A stretch of 14,033 nt of DNA from Syntrophomonas sp. UBA4922 (GCA_002398825.1 DHBS01000036.1:8457-22489); one strand, 5' to 3'. Shown: positions 1 through 8,261, counted from the stretch's first letter. Numbers and translations: made by a program. Notes: generated by a model not told the origin, from the sequence alone.

Positions 1-1
1 G

Positions 2-742
2 GCCTGGATTGCGGCCAAGAGGGGTCATAAGGTAACTTTGTATGAAAAACAAAATATACTGGGCGGCGCTTTCAGAATAGCGGCTATACCGTCTGCCAAA
101 ACCATATTGACCTCACCGATCAAATATTATATTATCCAGGGCCGCAAGTTCGGGGTGGAATACAAGTTGAATACGGAAGTTACTGCGGAACTCATTGCCA
201 AAGAAAGGCCGGATGTAGTAATTTTAGCTACTGGCGGAGTTCCGCTTATTCCCGAGATACCCGGTATAGACAACCCCAAATTTATTAAAGCCAATGATGT
301 GCTGGAAGGGAAGGCCATTCCAGGCTATAAAGTGCTGGTGGTCGGCGGCGGTCTTATCGGTGCCGAGACCGCTGATTTCATGGCGGAGCACAGCCGAAAG
401 GTCAGCATTATAGAAATGCAGCCTGATATTGCCCTGGATATGCATGATGTTCACCGCATTCACTTGCTTAAGCGACTGAAGGAATTTGAAGTTGACCGCA
501 TAACCAGCGCCAGGGTGGTTGAGTTTTTAGACGATGGAGTCGTATATGAAAAGGATGGCAAGAAAGAAAAAATTACCGGATTTGACAGCATAGTACTGGC
601 TATGGGTACTGCTTCTCACAACCCGCTGGAAGCAAAGATAAACGGCAAAGTGCCTGAGTTGTACGTAATTGGTGATGCGGCAAGCGTCAGACAGGCCATT
701 GACGCTATCGCTGAAGCTGCTGAGGTAGCATGTTCCATATAG
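2..742 (+). CDS. FAD/NAD(P)-dependent oxidoreductase of the 2,4-dienoyl-CoA reductase / old yellow enzyme-fusion family, C-terminal part (5' end outside window)
   Basis: The frame is open from base 2, so the gene enters from the left edge; 246 residues remain of a family that is usually about 640-670 residues long. The first visible residues (AWIAAKRGHKVTLYEK, then GGAF) are the end of an N-terminal FAD-binding Rossmann fold. An ATGG motif follows near base 229, then a second dinucleotide fold with GGGLIGAE near base 350, and the FAD-contacting VIGDAA near base 665. In this family an N-terminal flavin/Fe-S TIM barrel reduces enoate or enoyl-CoA substrates while this C-terminal half takes electrons from NAD(P)H. 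The barrel is not in the window, so the substrate cannot be told. The protein ends naturally (EAAEVACSI) and is followed by a strong terminator. The family is clear; the precise reaction is inference. Confidence 0.85.
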   Translation, partial: AWIAAKRGHKVTLYEKQNILGGAFRIAAIPSAKTILTSPIKYYIIQGRKFGVEYKLNTEVTAELIAKERPDVVILATGGVPLIPEIPGIDNPKFIKANDVLEGKAIPGYKVLVVGGGLIGAETADFMAEHSRKVSIIEMQPDIALDMHDVHRIHLLKRLKEFEVDRITSARVVEFLDDGVVYEKDGKKEKITGFDSIVLAMGTASHNPLEAKINGKVPELYVIGDAASVRQAIDAIAEAAEVACSI

Positions 743-771
743 CATAGCGATTTGACCCGAATAGATTCGAC

Positions 772-797
772 AGCCGGGGATGAAACCCCGGCTTTTT
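772..797 (+). terminator. Rho-independent terminator of the oxidoreductase gene
   Basis: An 8-bp perfect stem (AGCCGGGG / CCCCGGCT) with a 6-base loop ATGAAA is followed directly by TTTT (a five-T run counting the last stem base). It starts 30 bases after the stop codon. It separates the oxidoreductase gene from the blaI unit downstream. Confidence 0.9.
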
Positions 798-925
798 GGC
801 GGGATGAAAAACAGTGGCTTGAGGACAGGAACTACCGCAACTTCAAAATCCCTTTTTATCGCTTCGTGGGAATATGTCCACGGAAGTGAATAAATGGTAA
901 GGTTAGCTGTCAGTGCTTGGTGATA

Positions 926-994
926 GAGCAGGTGAGATGTCAGGTTAGCGGCAGAGCAGATTAGATGGTTTTTCGGTGAGTGAGCAGGTTGGAT
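926..994. repeat. Three 13-bp motifs at a 28-bp period, upstream of the blaI promoter
   Basis: A motif of the form GAGCAGRTKRGAT occurs at 926-938, 954-966 and 982-994, each exactly 28 bases from the last; the bases between copies are not conserved. The third copy lies inside a longer element (962-994) that recurs at 13934-13966. The rest of the 743-1087 interval holds the terminator at its left end, no convincing open reading frame, and the promoter and operators at its right end. The function of the motif is unknown; regulatory binding sites or the remains of a small mobile repeat are both possible. Confidence 0.5.
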
Positions 995-1013
995 AGCGTG
1001 GTGAAATATACTA

Positions 1014-1042
1014 TTGACGAAGATGGTTTATCACGATAGACT
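1014..1042 (+). promoter_or_regulatory. Sigma-A type promoter of the blaI-like operon
   Basis: A -35 box TTGACG (1014-1019) and a -10 box TAGACT (1037-1042) are separated by exactly 17 bases, placing transcription start near 1049. The -10 box lies inside the first operator-like dyad, which fits repression by the BlaI-like product. The assignment is based on consensus matching and position only. Confidence 0.7.
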
Positions 1043-1067
1043 CAAGATGCGGTTTATCCAAATAGAC
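1026..1067 (+). promoter_or_regulatory. Two operator-like dyads for the BlaI-family repressor
   Basis: GTTTAT-CACG-ATAGAC at 1026-1041 and GTTTAT-CCAA-ATAGAC at 1052-1067 share identical arms and differ only in the 4-base centre. Each is an inverted repeat with one mismatch (GTTTAT against GTCTAT), and they sit 26 bp apart. The first covers the promoter spacer and -10 box; the second lies just past the expected transcription start and before the ribosome site. BlaI/MecI dimers bind dyads in such positions to repress their own operon. That these are the BlaI sites here is inference. Confidence 0.7.
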
Positions 1068-1087
1068 CTAAGGAGGTTTTATAGCAT

Positions 1088-1447
1088 TTGGAAAAATATA
1101 AGCTGTTTGATGCAGAGTATAAATTTGCAAGTATTATCTGGGACAACGAGCCCATCAATTCGACTGAGCTTGTACGGCGGTGTGCAGAAAAACTTGGGTG
1201 GAAGAAATCCACTACCTACACAGTTTTAAAAAAGCTTTGCAATCGCGGAATACTGCAAAATCAGGATGCGGCTGTCACCTCACTGATCAAGCGGGAGGAT
1301 GTGCAAAGGTACGAGAGTAATGCAGTTGTGGAAAAATCCTTTGATGGTTCTCTTCCGAAATTCCTAACTGCTTTTCTTGGCGAGCGAAAGATTACCGAAC
1401 AGGAGGCTGAGGAGCTTAAGCAAATTATTGAGGAGTCGGTAAAATGA
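1088..1447 (+). CDS. BlaI/MecI/CopY-family transcriptional repressor
   Basis: A 119-residue protein, close to the usual 120-130 of the family. A winged helix-turn-helix fills the N-terminal two thirds: a first helix with AEYKFASIIWDNEPINSTEL, a recognition helix region in WKKSTTYTVLKKLCNRGIL, then a wing. The C-terminal part (about 85-119) is the helical dimerisation segment. The start is TTG at 1088, 11 bases after TAAGGAGG (1069-1076); no ATG or GTG in frame fits better. The stop overlaps the start of the M56 gene by four bases (ATGA), so the two are translationally coupled. In known systems the peptidase partner triggers cleavage of this repressor and so relieves repression. The gene should repress its own operon through the dyads upstream. 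The gene symbol is left blank because the link to beta-lactams is not shown. Confidence 0.92.
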   Translation: MEKYKLFDAEYKFASIIWDNEPINSTELVRRCAEKLGWKKSTTYTVLKKLCNRGILQNQDAAVTSLIKREDVQRYESNAVVEKSFDGSLPKFLTAFLGERKITEQEAEELKQIIEESVK

Positions 1448-3711
1448 ACAACCTGCAAGGAATGTTTACAACCATCCTGAACATGAGCATCACGGCCTCC
1501 TATGTGGCTATCGGCGTTATTCTTGTTCGAATAATTTTAAGGAAAGCCCCGAAGATATTCTCTTATGCCTTATGGGCGGTGGTGTTGTTTCGGCTCGTCT
1601 GCCCCTTATCCTTCACTACAGCCTTTAGTATTTTGGGACTACTGAATATGGATTCTCAGAATAATACGGGCGTGCTGAAATATGTGCCCAACGATATAGG
1701 TTTTATGAACACACCAACTATTCAATCCGGCATAGGCAGCTTGGACAGCGCAGTGAATTCAGCCTTGCCCCAGGCTGCACCAATTGCAAGTGTAAACCCT
1801 ATGCAGATATGGATGGATGTTTTAAGCCTTATCTGGATTGCAGGTATTGTTGTACTGCTTTCCTATAGTATGTTCTCATATATGAAAATGAAGAGACAGC
1901 TTATAACCGCTACTCTGGTCAAAGACAATATTTACGAGTCGGATCAGATCGGTACAGCGTTTGTCTGCGGGTTTATTCATCCGAAAATATATGTGCCTGT
2001 GGGTGTCAGAGAAGCCGATCTTTCCTACATATTGGAGCACGAACGCACACACATCCGCAGGAAGGACTATCTCATCAAGCCTTTTGCTTTTTTCGCCCTC
2101 ATTCTCCACTGGTTTAATCCGCTTATATGGTTGTGCTTCAAACTCCTGAGCCGGGACATGGAAATGTCTTGTGATGAAAGCGTTCTGCAAAAGATGAGTC
2201 CGGATGTCAAGGGCAGTTATTCCAGTTCTCTGCTTTCACTTTCAGTAAAAAGAAACGGAATTTTTGCGGCCAATCCTCTGGCCTTTGGCGAAAGCCATAT
2301 AAAGGCACGGATTAAAAATGTGTTGAATTATAAAAAACCTGTGTTTTGGGTGGTGATTCTATCTGTTTTAATACTGCTATCTACTGCCTTTATACTGCTT
2401 TCCAATCCGCAGCCCAGATATTCGAATTTAACCGCGGAGAAAGTAGAGAGTATGACACTGGTTTCAGGGTTAGATGATACGAAGCATACAGTGATCATTG
2501 ATAGTGAGGAATGGGCTGACATCATAGATTTGATCAATACCGCTGAAAGAAGCAAGATTGCAGAAGAGTATAGGCCTACTTACGGAGGAATCTACCCAAT
2601 CCACAACACCCTTACGGTTTCGGCAAAGGAGCCAGGAGAAGCAAAAACATATTCATTGATGATCTACCACCATAAGGATTGGAATGTTTTTCACGGAGAA
2701 TATGAATACAAACTTGCACTCAACTGTTCTTCAGAAGATGGCAAGACAGAATTATGGGGACTCCCCTATGCCGAATGCCGCCAGATGATGGAATGGATCA
2801 ATAGAATCTACGATAGCAAACAAAATAATGATATCAGTAAGGGTGAAGCCTCTGATATGAACTCGAGTACTGATGGTATTGCAAAATTAGTGGAAGACAA
2901 CCTAAGTGTCATTATGTCGTCACCAAAGACTTCTTCGAATCCGCAGGATTATATCAATGCCCATAAAAATGAATATGAATACTTCATGAAATATGGCGGT
3001 GAAGATGCCCTGCAATACATGCTTTCGCAGTTTGAGGCTGGTAATGCCGAAGGATTGCGAGGGCAGATCATGATGCTATTATGCAAAGAGCTCTTAGGGG
3101 CACGAAATAACGTCACTGACGAAACGCTGTCACCACAGGAATGGTATGATGCCCTGTCCATCCGCCAGGAGATTTTGCTTCCCAATTTTGGGTATGATGG
3201 TCAGGATCAAATTGAAAAGCTTGTCTATGACACAGAAGTTGAGAAAAATTCAGACCCTAAAAGAGGAGGATTCATGGTTGTCGCTCCCGAAATTTTTGGA
3301 AGTTATGAGGAGGAGGACCTGCTAAAGGTCTTTGTAACTACTTATAGCGCGAGGTTTAAACTTTTTGGTAATGTTTTATCAAAAGAAGGTGGCAGCATCA
3401 TTCCAGCGGCAATCACCTATCGTAAGGATAACAGCGGCGGGTATATCCTGGAAAAATATGAACAGGCCAGGGATGGCTCGGAGTTTGGTCCATCTATCAG
3501 GCAATATTGCACAATGCCCGCATCCGGAAAGGAAATAAAAGGGCTTGCAGATAAAATCTTCAAGCATTACACAGACTATGAGGATCTCCGTATTCTTCTA
3601 TATGATAACCTGTTTAAACACTTAAAGAAAAACGGTATTAAAGACGCTGTGCTTACCAATTCTCGAGGTGAAATCGAATTTTCCATGAGTAATCCGAAAT
3701 ATGAACCTTGA
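1444..3711 (+). CDS. BlaR1/MecR1-like M56 family membrane metallopeptidase with a large non-penicillin-binding C-terminal region
   Basis: A 755-residue protein. Hydrophobic segments near residues 7-32, 38-58, 120-143, 209-228 and 300-318 give the multi-pass membrane topology of M56 sensors. The zinc-protease motif HERTH is at residues 199-203, with a downstream EMSCDE (240-245) likely to supply the third ligand. After the last membrane segment about 435 residues are predicted outside the cell. In BlaR1/MecR1 this place holds a class D beta-lactamase-like sensor of about 250 residues. Here I see no SxxK/KTG signature; instead there are two blocks, about 330-468 and 480-755, of the kind found in clostridial M56 proteins with unknown ligand. 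The gene overlaps the repressor gene by four bases. The expected role is to sense an envelope signal and inactivate the repressor; the signal is unknown. Confidence 0.85.
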   Translation: MNNLQGMFTTILNMSITASYVAIGVILVRIILRKAPKIFSYALWAVVLFRLVCPLSFTTAFSILGLLNMDSQNNTGVLKYVPNDIGFMNTPTIQSGIGSLDSAVNSALPQAAPIASVNPMQIWMDVLSLIWIAGIVVLLSYSMFSYMKMKRQLITATLVKDNIYESDQIGTAFVCGFIHPKIYVPVGVREADLSYILEHERTHIRRKDYLIKPFAFFALILHWFNPLIWLCFKLLSRDMEMSCDESVLQKMSPDVKGSYSSSLLSLSVKRNGIFAANPLAFGESHIKARIKNVLNYKKPVFWVVILSVLILLSTAFILLSNPQPRYSNLTAEKVESMTLVSGLDDTKHTVIIDSEEWADIIDLINTAERSKIAEEYRPTYGGIYPIHNTLTVSAKEPGEAKTYSLMIYHHKDWNVFHGEYEYKLALNCSSEDGKTELWGLPYAECRQMMEWINRIYDSKQNNDISKGEASDMNSSTDGIAKLVEDNLSVIMSSPKTSSNPQDYINAHKNEYEYFMKYGGEDALQYMLSQFEAGNAEGLRGQIMMLLCKELLGARNNVTDETLSPQEWYDALSIRQEILLPNFGYDGQDQIEKLVYDTEVEKNSDPKRGGFMVVAPEIFGSYEEEDLLKVFVTTYSARFKLFGNVLSKEGGSIIPAAITYRKDNSGGYILEKYEQARDGSEFGPSIRQYCTMPASGKEIKGLADKIFKHYTDYEDLRILLYDNLFKHLKKNGIKDAVLTNSRGEIEFSMSNPKYEP

Positions 3712-3809
3712 ATTTATTAATACATTCTTTTCTCATGACCCTGGCCTGATTGCAGAAGTCTAAAGCGAAGGCATAATGGGAACTGAAGGATAGATACCTG
3801 ACCTGCGGT

Positions 3810-3839
3810 TTGACATAGGTACCGGTCAACCACTATATC
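3810..3839 (+). promoter_or_regulatory. Possible promoter in the gap after the M56 gene
   Basis: A perfect -35 hexamer TTGACA (3810-3815) is followed after 18 bases by TATATC (3834-3839). Transcription would start near 3846, just ahead of the hairpin at 3864-3900, so it would give either a very short RNA or a leader to the LuxR-type gene. Only consensus matching supports this. Confidence 0.35.
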
Positions 3840-3863
3840 TGGTTTTGGAACAAAAAATGAACA

Positions 3864-3900
3864 AAAATCGGAGTCAAAAGTGCATTTTGAGTCCGATTTT
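3864..3900. terminator. Long hairpin, probable bidirectional terminator
   Basis: Arms 3864-3879 and 3885-3900 are 16 bases each, pair at 15 of 16 positions, and enclose the loop GTGCA. The left arm starts with AAAA and the right arm ends with TTTT, so it could act on either strand, although the plus-strand T tract is short (TTTT then ATAT). It lies about 150 bases after the M56 stop and before the LuxR-type gene. Other than this hairpin and the possible promoter, 3712-3952 shows no supported gene. Confidence 0.6.
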
Positions 3901-3952
3901 ATATGATACAATAAAAACCGAGTATACCGTTTACAACTCTTTTTTGGGGTAA

Positions 3953-6539
3953 AAGCGTTTATTCGATTCCTCTCTCATCAAAACGAAATACTGCATCCCA
4001 CGCGCAAATCCGCGCATAGTATCGCGCCAGCGCCTGCTGGAAAAGCTGGATCATGTGCTTGAGCGGATGCTTACGCTGGTTGTGGCGCCGATGGGATACG
4101 GCAAAACCACCGCGGTTTATGGATGGGTGGAAAAATCAGGATTGCAAACGGCATGGCTTTCGTTGGACGAAAGCGAAAATGATCCGATTGTTTTCTGGAA
4201 GTATATTTGCGCAGCGATGAAAAAAATTCTTCCGGAATTAGAAAACCACGTCGAATACGCTTTTTCGTCGCCTCAGCTACTGGAAGCAAACGTTCACATC
4301 AACATCCTCATCGACAGACTGGCGCAGCACGATGGTAAAGTAGTGCTGGTCATAGACGATCTGCACACCATCTCCAGTGCACCAATATTGAAAGGGCTTT
4401 CACATCTGCTTGAGTATCTTCCCGCAAACGCGCATATGATCATCATAAGCAGAGCAGAGCCTGCCATGGAGCTCAATAAGTTTGAATTGCGATCTCAGGT
4501 TTTGCGCATTACCGCAAAAGACCTTCGATTCCGGCAGGACGAAATCGCAGACTTCTATCTGAAGCGTGACTGCGCGTTGGGCCAGGAGAACATTGAAAAG
4601 ATCTGCAATTATACGGAAGGCTGGGCTGCAGCCATGGTCGCCATTGCGATATCGGCCGGGAACGATCGTGTCAACCAAGAGATGCTTAATGGCATAACGG
4701 CAACGAACGCCGATACTTATCAGTACCTGATGAACGAGGTTTTTGAATCGTATTCTCCTGAGAAAAAGGCGTTTTTGCTCAAAATCTCCATATTGGAGCT
4801 GTTGCAGGAAGATATTTGCAGTGCCTTGACCGGCGAAGATGATGTTGCGCATTTTTTTGAGGATATGAGAAGGAGAAACGAGTTTCTGGCTTTGTTCGGC
4901 GATGAAAGCAGCGTCTACCGGCTGCATCCGATCTTGAAGGACTTCTTGCTGAAAAAGCTGAAGCAGACAGATTATGACGGGTTTGCCGGGCTGCATGTGA
5001 AAGCGGCCTTATGGCATCGTAGTCAGGGCTTGCTGGCCCCTGCCGTTTCGCATTATTTGGAAGCCATGCGCTACGCAGAGGCCTTCGAGCTGATCGAAAT
5101 GCAGCTGGACCATTTTGCGAGCCAAAATCAATATGAAACCCCATATCTTTGGATCGAGCAGCTTCCCGAATATTATAAAGACAAAAGTGTCAAGATCGCG
5201 GTGTTTTATTCCATGTATTACGCACAAAACCGCTCTTTCGAATCATCCCGCCAATGGCTGGCTCGTGCCAAAGAGATGCTGGAGCGTGACCAGAAGGGGG
5301 AAATCGGCATGCAAGTTCGCGCTTTGGTCGGCCTTACAACAGTTAATTTGCTGCTCAGGGAGGGCAAGACGGAAGAGCTGCACAAGCTGATACGGAACAG
5401 TGAGATCGGAGGCGGCAATGCTTTTAGAACCATTGAATATGTAGATCTGAACGATTCGGATATCTATATTTATCGAAGCCCTGTCCATATTTTAGTGAAG
5501 CTGTTTGACACAGATCGCGATGCTTTTGATAAACTGCGGGACTATTACAATATTTTGGCCACAAAAAATCCGGGTTTTGCGCCCTTGGCGGCCGGCGAAT
5601 ATTTTTATGAAAAGAACCGGCCGGATGAAGCCTTGCCATTGTTCCTGGAGGCGATGGAAGCCGCGCAGCCCGTCAACTATCCGGGCGTCCTGGTTCCGGC
5701 CATGGCCGGCCTAGCCCGCGCAAAGCGAAGCCGGTCCGACATGGCGGGCGCCCTCTCTATTTTGGATGAATGCGAAAGCAGACTCCAAACCATGCAAAAA
5801 CCACATTGGAATGATCTTGTTAGGGCGCTGAAGATACGCTATTCTATCGAAACCGGGCATATGGAGCGGGCGGAAAGGTGGCTCTACAGCAATAAACTGC
5901 AAATATTCAGCGAGATCAACCGGGTGCGTGAATTTGAGTTGATCGTCCTGGCCAGGGTCTTGTGGACGCAAAAAAATACGGACGACGCCGAAATGCTGTT
6001 GGTGCGGCTTTTGTCGTTTACGGAAGCGGAAGGCCGTTTGCACAGCAAAGTTGAGGTATTAAATCTGCTGGCCATGATAACCTGCCAAAAGGGCAATACC
6101 CGCCAGGCGGTGGAATATCTGGAGCGATCATTGCGCATAGGGCTGGCTGAAGGTTATGTGCGAAGCTATGTCGACGAACAAATACCGATGCTGGTCGTCC
6201 TGAGGCAAGCGCTCCATTCCTTTAACAAAACGGATGCTGTCAGCCAAGAACTCACGGCCTTCGCGCAGTCCCTCATTTCGCTGCTTCAGGAAGAAATGAA
6301 CCGGCTGGTCGGCAGCAGCAAAATCGGCAGTCTGAGGTTGAAAAGACTGCTGACGGAAAAAGAGTTTGCAGTGTTGGAATTGCTGTGCGCCGCATATTCA
6401 AACCAGGATATCGGTAAAAAGATTAAATATCAGTCAGCGCACCGTCAAGGCGCACACGGGGAGCATTTACAGCAAACTGGGGGTCAAAACCCGCGCCCAG
6501 TGCATAAAGCTGGTGCATGACGAGAATTCTTCGCTATAA
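3953..6539 (+). pseudogene. MalT-like LuxR-family ATP-dependent regulator, no normal start for the conserved N-terminus and frameshifted in the HTH
   Basis: The frame reads from 3953 with family-typical N-terminal sequence (SLIKTKYCIPRANPRIVSRQ, 3974-4033). It contains no ATG, GTG or TTG until GTG at 4055, and a TAA lies at 3950-3952. From 4055 it encodes 821 residues. The P-loop APMGYGKTT is at residues 11-19, the Walker B-like VLVIDDLH has its aspartates at 101-102, and a long alpha-helical TPR-like region follows. The C-terminus begins a LuxR helix-turn-helix (LTEKEFAVLELLCAAYSNQDIGKKIK). One extra base at about 6428 shifts the frame, so the uncorrected ORF ends at 6520. The other frame continues the domain perfectly (ISQRTVKAHTGSIYSKLGVK and on) to TAA at 6537-6539. 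Intact members sense a ligand in the TPR part and activate nearby genes. As read, this copy would lack the DNA-contact helix. A sequencing error is the main alternative. Confidence 0.8.
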
Positions 6540-7165
6540 AATTCGCTTTGGGGTGTCAGGGGGACGGCAGCAGCGTGAAGATAGCGGGCGATGTCACATG
6601 CTCGGCTTATGGTGCGTTTGGTGCGTTGGCCCGCGACGGAGGCTCCATCGAGATCGATGGGGACGTCTCCACATCCGGCGATTATTGCAGCGGCGTAAAT
6701 GCGGTCGGCTCCGGCAGCACGGTTTCGATCGGTGGCGACGTGACGGTATTCGGAACCGAAGCCACGGGCGTATGTGCAAGCGGCGGCGGCTTGGCGGTCA
6801 TAGACGGCGTGCTCACCGCGCCGGTGGCTGCGTATATCGTTCTGGTAATCAATCCAGCGGAGGGGGATCCGGTGCGCGTGGTAAAAGGCACCGACGGCGG
6901 CGTGCCGGCAATAGGGGACTATGAAGGCTATCTGCTCTATAGCGATGGAGTCAACTTCGTCTATGTGAGAATTCAGGCAGCGGACACCACGCCGCCTGCC
7001 ATCAACCCCGCTTCGGCCAGATATGACCTGAACGCACCGGCTGGCATCCTGACAAACATTACCTGGAACAGCGCAGAGTCAAGTAACGGGCGTGGCACAT
7101 GGCTCAAACGAACTGCTTCTGGATACGGATTACACTATAAGCGACAGCGCCCTGACCATCAATAA
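6521..7165 (+). pseudogene. 5'-truncated fragment of an SLH surface protein: beta-strand repeats and first part of an X2-like domain
   Basis: The frame opens right after the LuxR-type ORF stop; the first convincing protein sequence begins near 6560. TTG at 6548 could serve as a start but has no ribosome site or signal peptide, which a surface protein needs. Three repeats of 24-25 residues follow (6566-6640, 6641-6712, 6713-6784) plus a partial fourth. Each has the pattern GSxVxIxGDV, then GxxxxGVxAxG, as in surface adhesins with repeated beta-strands. From 6983 an X2/immunoglobulin-like domain starts (TTPPAINPASARYDLNAPAG). It breaks at 7081-7082, where an extra A shifts the frame; the correct continuation is in the frame of the next entry. 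Residues after 7082 in this frame are out-of-frame noise. The N-terminal signal and probably many more repeats are missing. Confidence 0.75.
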
Positions 7166-8261
7166 CAGCTACCTGTCTGCCTTGGCGCCGGCGGCAGGCG
7201 ATAAGTTCACATTTGTGATCACTTTCGACACGGATGTTAGCGTTGACCTGATAGTGGATGTGCTGAACAGCCGCACCTCTTCAGGCGGTGGTTCCTCCGG
7301 ACAATCCTCTTCGCAGACACGCTATTGGGCCGCAATCAGCGTCACCATCCCCGGCAACATGCTCGCCGGCACAAACCTCACGGGAGAAGCCGGCCTCACC
7401 ATCGGAGAGGGCGACACCTCCAGCCTTGCGGAAAACTTAAAAGCGGCCATCGGCGACCGGTCCGTTATACAGCTCACCCTTACGATAAATAGTGTGCCGA
7501 CGGACTGGAATAATCCCGATGCGCCGGTGGCGGTATCCATCCCCTACACGCCGACAGTGGCGGAACTGAATAACCCCGAGGGCATCGTGGTCTGGTACAT
7601 CGACGGCAGCGGCAACGCGGTCTCGGTCCCGAACGGCCGCTACGACCCCGCCACCGGCACCGTGATCTTCAGCGCCACCCACTTCAGCGATTACGCGGTG
7701 GTCTACCGTCAGGTGGGCTTCGGCGACGTAGCAGCGGGCGCGTGGTACTGCAAGGCGGTGAATTTCATTGCGGCGCGCGAGATCACCAGCGGTACGGGTG
7801 ACGGGAATTTCAGCCCCGACGCGAAGCTCACGAGAGGGCAGTTCCTGGTCATGCTGATGCGGGCTTACGGTATCGCGCCGGATGCGAACCCGGCCAGCAA
7901 CTTCTCTGACGCCGGAAGCACCTATTATACCGGCTATCTCGCAACGGTCAAGCGTCTGGGCATATCCGCAGGCATAGGGAACAACATGTTTGCGCCGGAA
8001 AAGGAGATCACCCGCCAGGAAATGTTTACCCTGCTGTATAACACCCTCAAGATCATGGGCAGACTCCCGCAGGGAGATTCCGGCAAGACCCTCTACCAGT
8101 TTACAGACGCCGGGCAGGTTAATCTCTGGGCGCAGGACGCCATGGCCTACCTGGTCGGGGCAGGTGTAATCAGCGGGAATAACAGCCTGCTGATGCCCAC
8201 AGCTGCCACCACCCGTGCGGAAATGGCTCAGATATTATATAATCTGTTGTCCAGTAACTAA
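7092..8261 (+). CDS. S-layer homology (SLH) domain protein, C-terminal part (3' portion of the frameshifted surface protein)
   Basis: The frame can be read from 7083 (VTGVAHGSNELLLDTDYT), completing the X2-like domain to about 7268. GTG at 7092 is the first formal start but has no ribosome site, so this is most likely the downstream part of one broken gene. A Gly/Ser linker (SSGGGSSGQSS) follows, then a beta-rich domain ending in ATHFSDYAVVY, as often found just before SLH repeats. Three SLH domains close the protein: FGDVAAGAWY (from 7719), FSDAGSTYYT (from 7902) and FTDAGQVNLW (from 8100). Each has a downstream TRGQF/TRQEM/TRAEM motif. SLH triplets attach proteins to pyruvylated secondary cell-wall polymers. 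Without the missing N-terminus the protein could not be exported. Confidence 0.8.
   Translation: MAHGSNELLLDTDYTISDSALTINNSYLSALAPAAGDKFTFVITFDTDVSVDLIVDVLNSRTSSGGGSSGQSSSQTRYWAAISVTIPGNMLAGTNLTGEAGLTIGEGDTSSLAENLKAAIGDRSVIQLTLTINSVPTDWNNPDAPVAVSIPYTPTVAELNNPEGIVVWYIDGSGNAVSVPNGRYDPATGTVIFSATHFSDYAVVYRQVGFGDVAAGAWYCKAVNFIAAREITSGTGDGNFSPDAKLTRGQFLVMLMRAYGIAPDANPASNFSDAGSTYYTGYLATVKRLGISAGIGNNMFAPEKEITRQEMFTLLYNTLKIMGRLPQGDSGKTLYQFTDAGQVNLWAQDAMAYLVGAGVISGNNSLLMPTAATTRAEMAQILYNLLSSN

Noticed and set aside
798..890. Short reading with SGLRTGTTATSKS between the terminator and the blaI promoter
   Set aside because: Too short, no start or ribosome site, and not recognisable as any family.
1014..1229. 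71-residue ORF overlapping the blaI promoter
   Set aside because: It runs through the -35/-10 boxes and operators and is out of frame with the well-supported repressor gene.
3857..3952. 31-codon ORF upstream of the regulator
   Set aside because: It runs through the 3864-3900 hairpin, lacks a ribosome site and resembles no protein; kept only as a note on the missing start.
4400..4996. 198-residue minus-strand ORF opposite the regulator
   Set aside because: Antisense shadow of a clear MalT-like coding frame; no domain and no ribosome site.
6566..6784. The 72-75 bp periodicity as a possible CRISPR or DNA tandem repeat
   Set aside because: The period is at protein level (24-25 residues) with diverged DNA; there are no identical repeats or unique spacers of CRISPR type.
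6517..6924. 135-residue Arg/Gly-rich ORF
   Set aside because: Out-of-frame reading of the repeat region of the SLH protein; its composition is typical of shifted GC-rich coding DNA.
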